Assembly: GCA_965223235.1 (NCBI GenBank)
Contig: CBDCVV010000019.1
Coordinates: forward strand, 62,001-126,000
Direction of reading: 5' to 3'
Source: UBA2589 sp965223235
GTDB lineage: Bacteria; Gemmatimonadota; Gemmatimonadetes; Longimicrobiales; Gaopeijiaceae
DNA length: 64,000 nt
How positions within the stretch are numbered: position 1 is the first letter of the stretch; every line of letters starts with the position of its first letter. Below, in pieces: positions 33,558 to 42,124 of this stretch. The notes under the pieces are model-generated. The model saw only the letters and a program-made list of their open reading frames with translations, was not told the origin of the DNA and did no database searches. Both the position numbers and the translations under genes were made by a program.

Positions 33558-35129
33558 ATGGATCGAGATCTGATGATGGCGGCCATCAAGGTCATCTTCG
33601 GGGCGATGGCGGGCGGGCTCACCAACACCATCGCGGTATGGATGCTCTTCCACCCGTACCGCCCGCCGAAGCTGCTCGGGCGCTGGCCCGTGAAGTTCCT
33701 CCATGGTGCGATTCCCAAGAATCAACCCCGCCTCGCCGCAGCCATCGGACGTACGGTCGGGAACCGCCTCCTGACGCCCGAAGACCTTACGACGACGTTC
33801 GCGAACGTCGAGTTCAGAGAAGCCTTCGATCAGCGATTGTCCGTCTTTCTCGACGAAGTGCTCCACACCGACCGAGGGTCACTGGACGAGCTCATACCGA
33901 CAGCCGTGCGCCCCGAAGTCGATGTCTTGATCTCCGAAGCGCTACAGAAGGGCCTGGAGCAACTCGACGGGTACATCCAATCCGAGGCGTTCGAAGGCGC
34001 CATGCAGAGACGGGCCGGCGACCTCGTAGCGGCCGTCGCAGATGAACCGATCGGCGATGCGCTCACACCCGCGCGTGGGGAGGCCCTACAGGGCGCCATC
34101 GAGGATTGGCTACACAGCGCCGTCGAGAGCGAAGACTTCACGGCAGCCGTGTCGGATTATCTCGAACGCGGCTCGCGAAAGCTCTTGCAACCCGGCCGAA
34201 ACTTCGAGGAGATCCTCCCGTTGGGATTGGTCGCGTCGGTCGAGAAGGCGATCGCCAGCTACCTACCTCTTGCTGCTCAGCGACTTGGCGGCCTCCTGGA
34301 AGATCCTGAGGCACGGGCCAAGTTCGAGTCGACGATCCACGACCTTCTGCATCGCTTCCTCCGGGATCTGAAATTCCACCAGCGCGTCGTAGCCCGTGTC
34401 GTCATGACGGAGTCCACGGTGGACAAGGTGCTGGACACCATCGAGGCCGAGGGGGCAGAGCGGCTCTCGGAGATCCTGAGAGATCCTGCCGTGCAGGAGG
34501 CGATGTCACGGGGAGTCAATCAGGCAATCGTCGACTTCCTAAGGCGCCCAGTCACCGAGGTGATAGGGGATCCGGACGACGCCAACGTGGTGGAAGCTCG
34601 GGCCACGCTGACCGAGTATGTCGTGGGAATGGCGCGAGACCAGGCCACACACGACTTCTTGGTCGACAAGCTCCGAGCAGGGCTCACGAAGGCCGGCGAT
34701 CGGAACTGGGGAGAGGTCCTCGAGCGGATTCCGCTCGACCGGATCGCGGAAGTCATGGTCCTGATCACACGTAGTGAAACCGCCAAGGGAGCCGTGAAGG
34801 CGGGGGCGGATCGACTCGTCGCCCGGGCGATGGCGAGGCCGATCGGTACTCCCGCTCGGTGGTTCCCGGAGGACGGCGCAGCACGACTCCAAGCCGCACT
34901 CGGGGACCCGATTTGGGATTGGCTTCAGACCCAAGTGCCCGCAGTCGTGGAACGAATCGACGTGGCACGGCGAGTCGAAGAGAAGGTGCTTCACTTTCCT
35001 ACGGCTCGCATGGAAGAGATCGTTCGAAAGGTCACGGACCGCGAGCTCCGGCTCATCGTGCAGCTCGGCTACCTACTCGGGGCCTTCATCGGGCTCGGGC
35101 TCGTACTGATCGAGTCGGCGTTCGGCTAA
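33558..35129 (+). CDS. DUF445 family membrane protein
   Basis: A 523-residue protein from the ATG at 33558, 4 bp after the preceding stop. It starts with a transmembrane helix (MMAAIKVIFGAMAGGLTNTIAVWMLFHPYRPP), as is characteristic of DUF445. A long helical region (about 60-490) carries repeated amphipathic helices such as FEGAMQRRAGDLVAAV and KFESTIHDLLHRFLRDL. A C-terminal helix YLLGAFIGLGLVLIESAFG anchors the end. The family (YjiN-like) is membrane-anchored at both ends with a coiled-coil-like body. Its function is unknown. Confidence 0.9.
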   Translation: MDRDLMMAAIKVIFGAMAGGLTNTIAVWMLFHPYRPPKLLGRWPVKFLHGAIPKNQPRLAAAIGRTVGNRLLTPEDLTTTFANVEFREAFDQRLSVFLDEVLHTDRGSLDELIPTAVRPEVDVLISEALQKGLEQLDGYIQSEAFEGAMQRRAGDLVAAVADEPIGDALTPARGEALQGAIEDWLHSAVESEDFTAAVSDYLERGSRKLLQPGRNFEEILPLGLVASVEKAIASYLPLAAQRLGGLLEDPEARAKFESTIHDLLHRFLRDLKFHQRVVARVVMTESTVDKVLDTIEAEGAERLSEILRDPAVQEAMSRGVNQAIVDFLRRPVTEVIGDPDDANVVEARATLTEYVVGMARDQATHDFLVDKLRAGLTKAGDRNWGEVLERIPLDRIAEVMVLITRSETAKGAVKAGADRLVARAMARPIGTPARWFPEDGAARLQAALGDPIWDWLQTQVPAVVERIDVARRVEEKVLHFPTARMEEIVRKVTDRELRLIVQLGYLLGAFIGLGLVLIESAFG

Positions 35130-35157
35130 CGGTCGCGCCAGCTAGAAAGGATCCGGC

Positions 35158-35430
35158 CTACCGCTCCCGATCCTCCGGAGACTCCAGTGAGAAGCCGCTC
35201 CGCGCGCCGCGCTCACGACGGCGACTCCTAGAAGGTCCTGCCTTGGCGCTCGTGGAGCGCTGCATCCACGCGAGAGGGTTGATGTTCCTCTTCTTCAGCC
35301 GACGCGTGGAGCCTCCTGACTTCATCCGGTTCTCCAGCTCGTCCGCAGTCTGCGTGTATCGACCGGGCATGCCGAGCCAGATTCCGATCCCCATCCCTAC
35401 CAAGGCAACCAATACGAGTGGCCAAGTCAT
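35158..35430 (-). CDS. Small membrane protein with basic tail, 90 aa
   Basis: The start ATG at 35430 is inferred because it begins directly with a transmembrane helix (TWPLVLVALVGMGIGIWLGMP); the longer open frame is Arg/Ser-rich and non-homologous. After the helix comes SKSADELENRMKSG-like sequence (TQTADELENRMKSGGSTRR), then a very basic tail with LKKRNINPLAWMQR and RSRRRERGARSG. Such single-helix proteins with positively charged cytoplasmic tails occur near membrane complexes, but no family is recognised. It follows the 50-residue microprotein by 46 bp and converges with the DUF445 gene. Confidence 0.5.
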   Translation of the reverse strand: MTWPLVLVALVGMGIGIWLGMPGRYTQTADELENRMKSGGSTRRLKKRNINPLAWMQRSTSAKAGPSRSRRRERGARSGFSLESPEDRER

Positions 35431-35476
35431 GCTGAGGACCGCTGCGCGGCGAGCCGCAGGACGCTCTGGAGACGCT

Positions 35477-35629
35477 TCACTTCTGCTGGGTCGCGGTCTC
35501 CAGAACCAAGAGTCCGAGACCAATCGAAAGAATGATGGCGACAGCGTTCGTGCCCACGGCCACCATACCGACAACCGTCCAGAAAATGGCATGGGTGAAG
35601 AGGTATCCGCCCGGGACGAGGTCGCGCAT
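35477..35629 (-). CDS. Membrane microprotein, 50 aa
   Basis: A short minus-strand frame, ATG at 35629 to stop at 35477. It encodes MRDLVPGGYLFTHAIFW, then a hydrophobic stretch TVVGMVAVGTNAVAIILS and LGLLVLETATQQK. That is one or two membrane helices with a short polar tail. It has no clear ribosome site, but its codon pattern is plausible and it sits between the TerB-like gene and another small membrane protein on the same strand. The function is unknown. Confidence 0.45.
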   Translation of the reverse strand: MRDLVPGGYLFTHAIFWTVVGMVAVGTNAVAIILSIGLGLLVLETATQQK

Positions 35630-35707
35630 CGATGTACACCGCGTAGAAGAAGTGTCTCAGAACCTGTCCAATATGCCGATCTGTGGGAGGAGTGTCACCC
35701 CTCGCGA

Positions 35708-36172
35708 TCAACCTTCCGAGTTCGAATACCGCTTTCGCGCCTCTGCGAGGTAGCCCGGCTCCAGCCGGAGTAGGTTGCAGATCTTCCTCATGAGGTAGTC
35801 TTCTTTGGACGCTAGGTCCCCATCCGAGTAGACGAGTCCCCACATGATCTCGGCCAACACCATTTTTTGGCCGGTCGAGTAGTTCTCCGCGATCAGGTTG
35901 GTGAACTGCCACAGATCGACGGCCTCATCCCGCTCTCGCTGCGCCAGGTCGAGGAGCTTCTCGGCTTCACTCTTGTCGAGCCCAAACTGGCGACGCACTG
36001 CGGACTCGAGGTGCTGCCGTTCGTCCTCCGTGAAGTCGTCGTCGGCGTTGGCGAGTTCGAGCAATAGCGCACACGCTGCTAGCCTGATGTCCTTCTGCCC
36101 TCCGTCCGCATCGGCAGCATCGTCGGCCGGACTCATCGATGAAGTGAAGAAGTCCTTGATCGCCTGCAGCAT
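35708..36172 (-). CDS. TerB-family (tellurite resistance/DjlA-like) protein
   Basis: A 154-residue all-helical protein. The TerB fold is indicated by LAACALLLELANADDDFTEDERQ (acidic calcium-like site), FGLDKSEAEKLLDLAQRERDEA, and MVLAEIMWGLVYSDGDLASKED with a second acidic cluster. Such domains occur alone or as part of DjlA and bind metals or partner membrane proteins. No membrane helix or signal peptide is seen. It is encoded 25 bp downstream of the ABC permease gene on the minus strand, so it is probably part of that operon, but its partner is unknown. Confidence 0.85.
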   Translation of the reverse strand: MLQAIKDFFTSSMSPADDAADADGGQKDIRLAACALLLELANADDDFTEDERQHLESAVRRQFGLDKSEAEKLLDLAQRERDEAVDLWQFTNLIAENYSTGQKMVLAEIMWGLVYSDGDLASKEDYLMRKICNLLRLEPGYLAEARKRYSNSEG

Positions 36173-36197
36173 CGGCGGTGCTCCGTTGAAGACTCGT

Positions 36198-37901
36198 TCA
36201 GAAGTCGACCGACTGCACCCTGCGAATTCCTGCGCTCAGGGGCAACCAGATAGCCAGAATCGTAAGCAGAGCAGCGCCGGCAACGCCAATCGTGAGCGGA
36301 AGAGCGCTCACGGTCGCCGCTCCCGTGTCCATCCGAGAATTGAGGAAGGTATACACCGGGATTGCTTCGAGTACCACGACTCCGACCAGGTAGGAGACTG
36401 CCGCCATCATGAAGAGCAAGCCCCCGAAAGACGTCGGAATCTCGGCGACGTTCTCGGTGTCGTAGTTGGGGTAAAGCGCGCCGATCCCGAGGGCGAGAGA
36501 GGTAATCGCAAACGTCACGCCCACCATCGTGACGGAGGTGAGCACCAGAATGAAGGGGGAGGCGTCCAGGACCACGTTCGTCCCCACGATCAACGGGATC
36601 GCTACCGCGAGCAGGGGGACCGTGCCGACCCAGTACTTCGACCAGAAGATCGAGCGCACATCGACCGGAGAGGATCGAAGCAGCCACATCATGCGCCCCT
36701 CGATGGACATCGCCGGAAAAACGAACCGAGCCGCGATCGCGGCAACCACGAAGCCCGCGAGGCCTAGGTTGAGGAAGGACACCGCGTTGATGAGCAAGAA
36801 GGAGACCTGCTCTCCGGTGTAGAGTGGAAGCACCGTGATGTTGTACACGTACACAGCAACCAGAACACCCAGAAGGATGAGCTGCGACCACTGTGTCGTG
36901 TCCCTGAAAAAGACCCGCACCTCTTTCGCAACCAACATCCGCGTGCTGGCACGGGCGTTCTTCAGCAGGCCATCGAGCAGTCGTGAACGGGCGCGACCCT
37001 CTCTCCGCTCGGCTCCTTCTTGTGCCCGGGTGAAGCCGGCGTCGTAGTAACGACGGTGCATCCACCCTCCGACCACGACGAGCATCGCGGCGGTGGACCA
37101 GAGGAAGGCGAAGGGAAACCACTCGAACGATCCGCTCAGAAATGACATGAGCGCTTCAGCCGCCCACTCACTCGGCAACCACGGCGACGTCGGAGTGCGA
37201 AGGACCGCGACGAAGTCGACCAGGCTCGAGAAGCTCTCCGGACTCATCAAGCGCTCCGGTCTCAAGAACCGGAAGAGAGCCACGACCCCGGCCGCCGCGA
37301 ACAGGCCGACCAGTGCCAAGAGATCGCGCGTTTTCCGCGCCGGGAAGATGTTGACGAGCAGGAGCGTCACGCCGCTCCCCAATACCGCCGGGATCACGAG
37401 AAAGGGGATCACCGTCGCGATCGCAAGTAGGTAGTAGAGTGGACTCGCGGCGAAGACCGCTCCGTACGCTACCAGGAGCGGGATCGCGAGGAGCGCGACC
37501 ATCCAGGACGAGTCCACGATCGTCTCGATCAGGCGCGCGGCATACACGGTCTCCGAGGGCACCGGCGCCGCCACAACGAACTCGAGGTCTTCGGACAGGA
37601 AGAACGTCGAGAGTGCAGTGATCACGTTCGAGAGGACCAGGATCATCAGAAAGGTCAGGAACGCCAATCCGAGTAGCTTGGAGGCCAAGAGGTCGCCAAT
37701 CCCCTGCGTCCCCCGGAAGTAGATCAGCATCCGGAAGATCACGGCGAAGATCAGAGACCAAAAAAAGAGCCCCACGAAACCGAGCAAGAGCCCCTTGAAC
37801 AGGCGTCCCTCGTCGGTCTTGGCCCTGTTCAGCTTCGTGCGGACTTTCGGCTTGAGCAGCCAGAGGAGCCCCGCCGTCGGACGGTTGGCGAGCGATGTCA
37901 C
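36198..37901 (-). CDS. ABC-2-type exporter permease, 567 aa
   Basis: A large permease with about 12 hydrophobic segments (for example LLLGFVGLFFWSLIFAVIFRM near 38-58 and LGLAFLTFLMILVLSNVI near 75-92). A conserved cytoplasmic segment near the middle reads LVAKEVRVFFRDTTQWSQL. It resembles the 'putative ABC exporter' family (PF16949-type), whose members pair with an ATPase like the one upstream. The GTG start at 37901 shares one base with the ATPase stop (TAGTG). The substrate is unknown. The ATPase and the transglutaminase-like protein lie directly upstream and are coupled to it. Confidence 0.9.
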   Translation of the reverse strand: MTSLANRPTAGLLWLLKPKVRTKLNRAKTDEGRLFKGLLLGFVGLFFWSLIFAVIFRMLIYFRGTQGIGDLLASKLLGLAFLTFLMILVLSNVITALSTFFLSEDLEFVVAAPVPSETVYAARLIETIVDSSWMVALLAIPLLVAYGAVFAASPLYYLLAIATVIPFLVIPAVLGSGVTLLLVNIFPARKTRDLLALVGLFAAAGVVALFRFLRPERLMSPESFSSLVDFVAVLRTPTSPWLPSEWAAEALMSFLSGSFEWFPFAFLWSTAAMLVVVGGWMHRRYYDAGFTRAQEGAERREGRARSRLLDGLLKNARASTRMLVAKEVRVFFRDTTQWSQLILLGVLVAVYVYNITVLPLYTGEQVSFLLINAVSFLNLGLAGFVVAAIAARFVFPAMSIEGRMMWLLRSSPVDVRSIFWSKYWVGTVPLLAVAIPLIVGTNVVLDASPFILVLTSVTMVGVTFAITSLALGIGALYPNYDTENVAEIPTSFGGLLFMMAAVSYLVGVVVLEAIPVYTFLNSRMDTGAATVSALPLTIGVAGAALLTILAIWLPLSAGIRRVQSVDF

Positions 37902-38719
37902 TACTCGAGCGCCTCTCGAAGCGAAGCGATGACATCACTCATCGCCTCACCGCCCGTAACCTTGAGGAAGATCTCCTCGAGGTGCGCCTCTCCGGCTTCA
38001 GATTGAGCTCGGAGCTCTTCCATTGTGCCGAAGGCGATGATCTCTCCCTGGCTAATAATCGCAATCCGGTCGCAGAGAGCTTCCGCTACTTCGAGCGTGT
38101 GGGTGGAGAGGAAGACGGTGCCGCCGTTGTCTGCGAAGGTGCGAAAGAGGTCCTTGAGCAGACGAGCCGACCGCGGATCAAGTCCGACCATGGGCTCATC
38201 GACGACAATCAACTCAGGTTGGTGAATGAGCGCCGAGCTGATGAGGAGCTTCTGCCGCATCCCGTGGGAGTAGCTCTCGATCAACTCGTCCTTCCACGGG
38301 GTGAGGTGGAAGAGCTCCAGTAGGCGATCTGCTCGCGCTTCCACGGCTGATCCTTCTCGCCCCCAGAGGCCGGCCACGAACCTGAGAAACTCACCGCCGG
38401 ACAGCTTGTCGTAGAGGTAGGGACGATCCGGGATGTAGCCGACACGTGACTTGGCCGCCTCGGGCTCCTTGAGAAGGTCCGCTCCACCGACGACTACCGA
38501 GCCCGAGGACGGGCGCAAAACGCCGGCCACCATACGGATCGTGGTGGTCTTCCCGGCACCGTTGGGCCCGAGGAAGCCGAAGATCTCGCCCCGTCGAACC
38601 GACAGATCGAGTCCCTTCACAGCCACGAACTTCCCGTACGTCTTTCGGGCTCCCCGGAGCTCCAACATCTCTCCGGCGGAGGTCGCGTGCGCAGGCGCCA
38701 TGATCGGTTGATCCATCAC
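37901..38719 (-). CDS. ABC transporter ATP-binding protein
   Basis: A 272-residue ATPase. Walker A is GFLGPNGAGKTTT near residue 50. The signature motif is the variant YSHGMRQK in place of LSGGQ, as is usual in the exporter class of ABC-2 systems. Walker B is LIVVDEPMVGLDP, and the switch His is in FLSTHTLEVAE. The C-terminal extension HLEEIFLKVTGGE is typical of ABC-2 ATPases. The start overlaps the stop of the transglutaminase gene by 4 bp (ATGA), and the stop overlaps the permease start. It energises the neighbouring permease at the inner membrane. Confidence 0.95.
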   Translation of the reverse strand: MMDQPIMAPAHATSAGEMLELRGARKTYGKFVAVKGLDLSVRRGEIFGFLGPNGAGKTTTIRMVAGVLRPSSGSVVVGGADLLKEPEAAKSRVGYIPDRPYLYDKLSGGEFLRFVAGLWGREGSAVEARADRLLELFHLTPWKDELIESYSHGMRQKLLISSALIHQPELIVVDEPMVGLDPRSARLLKDLFRTFADNGGTVFLSTHTLEVAEALCDRIAIISQGEIIAFGTMEELRAQSEAGEAHLEEIFLKVTGGEAMSDVIASLREALE

Positions 38720-40275
38720 TCTTCCTCTTGGGCCTGACTTACGTCGAGCACTTCGATATCGAGGTTACCGATCAGCCTCACGATCTCCACCTGTTGTGCG
38801 AGCCCGCCAATCACGAAGCGGATGTGGGAAGCATCCGCCGGGTATTGTCCGAAGGTGGGATCGACGGCGACCCACTCACCCAGCCAAACCTCCGGCCAAG
38901 CGTGGTAGAAGAAGGCGCCGTTCACGTACACGAGGCCGACGGCCGTGCGCGCGGGAAGCCCCAAGGCACGAGCCAAGGCGACGTAGAGGACCGTATGCTC
39001 GTTGCAGTCCCCTTGGAGGGTCTCGAGGACCTGGACGGCGTTGGGTACCGAGAACGTGATGCTCTTCTCGAGCATGGTGTACACAGACGTGGTGAGCTGC
39101 CGTGCCACGACCTTCGGATCCTGGCTCCACTGGGAGCGCCGAGCGGTGAGTTCTCGAGCGCGCTGCACGATCCGTGGATCATCACTCTGAATGAGGGGCT
39201 CCGGCTCGAGCGATTCTCGCAAATCCATGAAGGCGTACGGGAGACGATAGTCCGGTTCGACCGCACTCCAGTCTTCCCTTCGGATGATCAACGTGTCACC
39301 GCGCAGCTCCTGCCGACCCCCATCGAGCTGGAAGCCCTCGAGGTCGACCCCCGTCAGCCGGAATCGGAGCTCTTCGTGCTGTTCGACATCAGCGAAGTCG
39401 ACATTGGATTGGACCGCCGTGGTGAGAATCACATCGCCGTCGACTGGAGAGCCGTCGGCCAATCGCGACTCTTCCTGGGCCTGTCTCGCGAGTTCGTACT
39501 CGGTCTTTCGCATGGAGAAACCGAGAGCGCTCGACGCCTCTAAAATGCGTCCGTCCTCATCGACCCAGCTCTCCACTCGTACTCCGCCGAACTCTTCGGC
39601 AATCTTCCACGCCGGCACCGTATCACTCCGCGCTGAGACCCACCGGCCGTCTCCACCGATGGCGGCCGAGTCCGTCACGAAGAGGGTGTCGTGCTCCAAG
39701 ATGTGCACCTCGACGGTCCGGGTGCTCAAACTGGTCGGATCGAAGACGGGTAACCGTACCGTCTCACCGACCTCCAGGCCGTGGCCCATCGCCACCCGGA
39801 TCGGAACCACATTCGACATGACCGGGGGCTGCGGCATTCGGAAGCTGAGGTTCTGCTCACTCCCCGCGGAGAGGATCCGGACCTCGAGAGTCGTGTCGGG
39901 AAGTAGTTCTCCCGACGCCTCGAAACGCCCGACCTCGCTGTCCAAGGTGAAAGAGAAGTCTTCCATCACCAGCGATGGGCTCAACTTCACTCGAGTGCGA
40001 GCGATCGCGACGCCTGTCTGACCCAGAGCCGGTAGCTCGAGGTTCATCATGTCCTCGAGTTCGAAGCCGTCGGGCAATGTATCGAGCCTCGACGTGGCCT
40101 GACCGATCGTCTGGTCACCCATGGTCAGGGTGTAGAAGTTGATCCCCGGGGCCAACGATAGAGCTGCTTCGGCGAGACGAGTCAGCTCCGGCTGGAAGTA
40201 CACATCACGAGCCTTCCACCCCACCATCCCCACCCACACAGTCACAACGACCCACCCGACAATCCTACGGCTCAT
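38716..40275 (-). CDS. Membrane-anchored transglutaminase-like protein
   Basis: A 519-residue protein with an N-terminal transmembrane anchor (IVGWVVVTVWVGMVGW). A long extracytoplasmic region (about 40-410) has beta-rich segments such as VEVHILEHDTLFVTDSA. The C-terminal transglutaminase domain shows the triad C424 (QGDCNEHTVLYVALARALG), H458 (FFYHAWPEVW) and D472 (WVAVDPTFGQ). Such domains act as peptidases or transglutaminases in the periplasm. It is translationally coupled to an ABC ATPase and permease, so the exporter may move a substrate that it processes. The substrate is unknown. Confidence 0.9.
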   Translation of the reverse strand: MSRRIVGWVVVTVWVGMVGWKARDVYFQPELTRLAEAALSLAPGINFYTLTMGDQTIGQATSRLDTLPDGFELEDMMNLELPALGQTGVAIARTRVKLSPSLVMEDFSFTLDSEVGRFEASGELLPDTTLEVRILSAGSEQNLSFRMPQPPVMSNVVPIRVAMGHGLEVGETVRLPVFDPTSLSTRTVEVHILEHDTLFVTDSAAIGGDGRWVSARSDTVPAWKIAEEFGGVRVESWVDEDGRILEASSALGFSMRKTEYELARQAQEESRLADGSPVDGDVILTTAVQSNVDFADVEQHEELRFRLTGVDLEGFQLDGGRQELRGDTLIIRREDWSAVEPDYRLPYAFMDLRESLEPEPLIQSDDPRIVQRARELTARRSQWSQDPKVVARQLTTSVYTMLEKSITFSVPNAVQVLETLQGDCNEHTVLYVALARALGLPARTAVGLVYVNGAFFYHAWPEVWLGEWVAVDPTFGQYPADASHIRFVIGGLAQQVEIVRLIGNLDIEVLDVSQAQEEE

Positions 40276-40368
40276 GCAGAGCGCCCTCCCTCAGGACCGG
40301 GACGTACGATGGTCCTGGGTACGGATGAAGGGGTGAGAGGTTCCGTTCGGCGGCTCGTTGGGCGGGGG

Positions 40369-40881
40369 TCAAGCCCGGTCCCTACGTGCAGCATCCACAA
40401 GACTCTTCAATAGCTCGGAGTCGTACTCGGAGGCCGCCGCCACCACGAGTCGAGTCGGTGGGCGTCCTTCGTCGAGATGAGCGTACAGGATTTCCACGAG
40501 GGCACGAGCGGCTTCTTCGTGGTCGATCATACCTACTCCCAACCCCAGCGCGGGAAGAGAGAGCGAGTCCACGCCCCAGTCCGAAGCCCGTCCCAGCGCA
40601 TTGCGGAGAGCACGTTGTACGGTAGCCGTCGACTGCGGTTGATCGCTCGACATGACCACAGCATGGATCACGAAGTCGGCCTTCAGATCGCCACCCGGCG
40701 TCATCACCGCCCCACCGACGGGTAGGGAGCCGAGCGACTGAAGTCGTTCCTGCAACGCGGCCCCTCCCTGGATCTCGAGTTCGCGACTCACAGCCGATAC
40801 CGGTGCAAGGTCTGAGCGCACCGGGCGGATGATCGCATCCGTCTCGATGGAGCCCAACGGCTCGAGAACGACCTCGATCAC
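40369..40881 (-). CDS. Macro domain-containing protein
   Basis: A 170-residue macro domain (binding of ADP-ribose and derivatives). It contains TDAIIRPVRSDLAPVS, then IQGGAALQERLQ in place of the usual loop, and LPVGGAVMTPGGDLKADFVIHAVV. Next comes DSLSLPALGLGVGMIDHEEAARAL, which carries the pyrophosphate-binding glycine loop. The usual N-terminal 'NAAN' catalytic Asn is replaced by RPVRSD, so hydrolase activity is doubtful. The GTG start at 40881 overlaps the stop of the TPR gene by 4 bp. It may bind ADP-ribose without hydrolysing it. Confidence 0.85.
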   Translation of the reverse strand: MIEVVLEPLGSIETDAIIRPVRSDLAPVSAVSRELEIQGGAALQERLQSLGSLPVGGAVMTPGGDLKADFVIHAVVMSSDQPQSTATVQRALRNALGRASDWGVDSLSLPALGLGVGMIDHEEAARALVEILYAHLDEGRPPTRLVVAAASEYDSELLKSLVDAARRDRA

Positions 40882-41792
40882 GCGCCGCCCCGGCTCGAGC
40901 CTTGGGCGCTCTGAAGATCGCGGGCTCGGCGGTACATCTCCGATGCTTGCACCCGATCGCCGAGTCGGTCGTACAGATGCCCGAGTGTGTAGTGGGGACG
41001 AGGATCGTCCTCACGCAGCTCGATCGTCCGGAGCATGACCTCGATCGCCTCGTCGAATCGCCCACAGCGGTTCAGTGCTTCGCCACGATAGTAGTGCGCA
41101 TCTCCGTTGTTCGGCCGATGGTTGCACACCCACTCCAACTCGGTATCGGCTTGGTCGTACAGCCCTTTGCGGAAGGACAAGATCCCGGCGGCGAGGCGGG
41201 CATCCACGTCTTCCGGCGAGACCCGCAACGCGCGACGCAGCTGTTGGCCCGCTAGGTCGTACTTCCCGAGTGCCGTAAGCGCGCCTCCATGGTTCGTCAG
41301 CACCTCGACGTGCTCCGGTTCGACTTCGAGCGCGCGCTCGAAGTGCTCGGCCGCTGCCTCATGTTGACCGAGCTCGTCGAGGAGCACCCCGAGGTTGTTT
41401 AGCGCTTTCAAACTCTCGGGAGACCGCTCGAGGATCGCCCGATACAGCTCGATGGCGTCGGCGACCCGTCCGGACTCGACGAGGTCTCGCGCCCGCGCGA
41501 GCTCCGTGCCTCCGCCTCCTTTCGGTCGAACAGGTGGCCCGGCATCGTCTTCGGATACATCAGAGCCGGCCGGTTCTTCGCGAGAAGGTGGTGTCGGCGG
41601 GGGATCGCCGGCAGAGGTCACAGCGCCGTCGGCAGAGACTTCGTCGACCTGGTCAGGTGATTCCGATGGAGAGTCATCCGTGCTCGTGTTCATGACCCTG
41701 AAGTCAGGAAGCAGCTCGACCTGCTGCAGATCCTTCGAGGCCTTCGCCTGCGACTTCCGCTTCTTCTTCTTCCGCCGGCGCGCCGCACTCAT
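40878..41792 (-). CDS. Tetratricopeptide-repeat protein, 304 aa
   Basis: The ATG at 41792 overlaps the cutA stop by 4 bp. A basic N-terminus (SAARRRKKKKRKSQAKAS) and an acidic, Ser/Pro-rich linker precede five or more TPR repeats from about residue 98. Examples are AIELYRAILERSPESLKALN, HFERALEVEPEHVEVLTNHG and LRRALRVSPEDVDARLAAG. No signal peptide or membrane segment is visible, so it is probably cytoplasmic and binds a partner. The basic start resembles RNA- or ribosome-contacting proteins, but that is speculation. It is encoded between cutA and the macrodomain gene. Confidence 0.85.
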   Translation of the reverse strand: MSAARRRKKKKRKSQAKASKDLQQVELLPDFRVMNTSTDDSPSESPDQVDEVSADGAVTSAGDPPPTPPSREEPAGSDVSEDDAGPPVRPKGGGGTELARARDLVESGRVADAIELYRAILERSPESLKALNNLGVLLDELGQHEAAAEHFERALEVEPEHVEVLTNHGGALTALGKYDLAGQQLRRALRVSPEDVDARLAAGILSFRKGLYDQADTELEWVCNHRPNNGDAHYYRGEALNRCGRFDEAIEVMLRTIELREDDPRPHYTLGHLYDRLGDRVQASEMYRRARDLQSAQGSSRGGA

Positions 41793-42124
41793 GCGCCCAC
41801 CTCTCCACGCACCCACGACAGATACGCCTGGGAGCCGATCGATACGTCCAGCCCGAGCACCTCCGGTACGGAGTAGGGGTGGAGTTCAGAGAGACGAGCG
41901 CAGAGCGCCTCCGCCCGCTCGCTCGCGGTCTTGAGCAACACAAGGGATTCATCTTCTTTCGTCAGCTCCCCCTCCCACCGGAAGAGGGAGACAACTCCCG
42001 GAATGACGTTCCCGCACGCGGCCAACTCCTCCGATACCACAGAAGTGACCAGCGCGCGGGCCGCTTCCATGTTCGGCATCGTCGTCATCACCACCATGAC
42101 GCCGGTTGAATCAGACACGCTCAT
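41789..42124 (-). CDS. cutA: Divalent-cation tolerance protein CutA
   Basis: A 111-residue CutA1. The family core is visible: ARALVTSVVSEELAACGNVIPGVVSLFRWEGE, with the conserved ELAACxN site. It is followed by VLLKTASERAEALCARLSELHPY and SVPEVLGLDVSIGSQAYLSWV. It forms a stable trimer with a PII-like fold. It is said to affect copper tolerance in E. coli, but its real role is unclear. It overlaps the ligase gene by 4 bp and the TPR gene by 4 bp, so it is part of the same long operon. Length is typical. Confidence 0.95.
   Translation of the reverse strand: MSVSDSTGVMVVMTTMPNMEAARALVTSVVSEELAACGNVIPGVVSLFRWEGELTKEDESLVLLKTASERAEALCARLSELHPYSVPEVLGLDVSIGSQAYLSWVRGEVGA

Noticed and set aside
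35427..35912. 161-residue minus-strand frame through the TerB/microprotein gap
   Set aside because: It overlaps the TerB-like gene out of frame and is Arg/Pro/His-rich; the 50-residue frame inside the gap is a better coding candidate.
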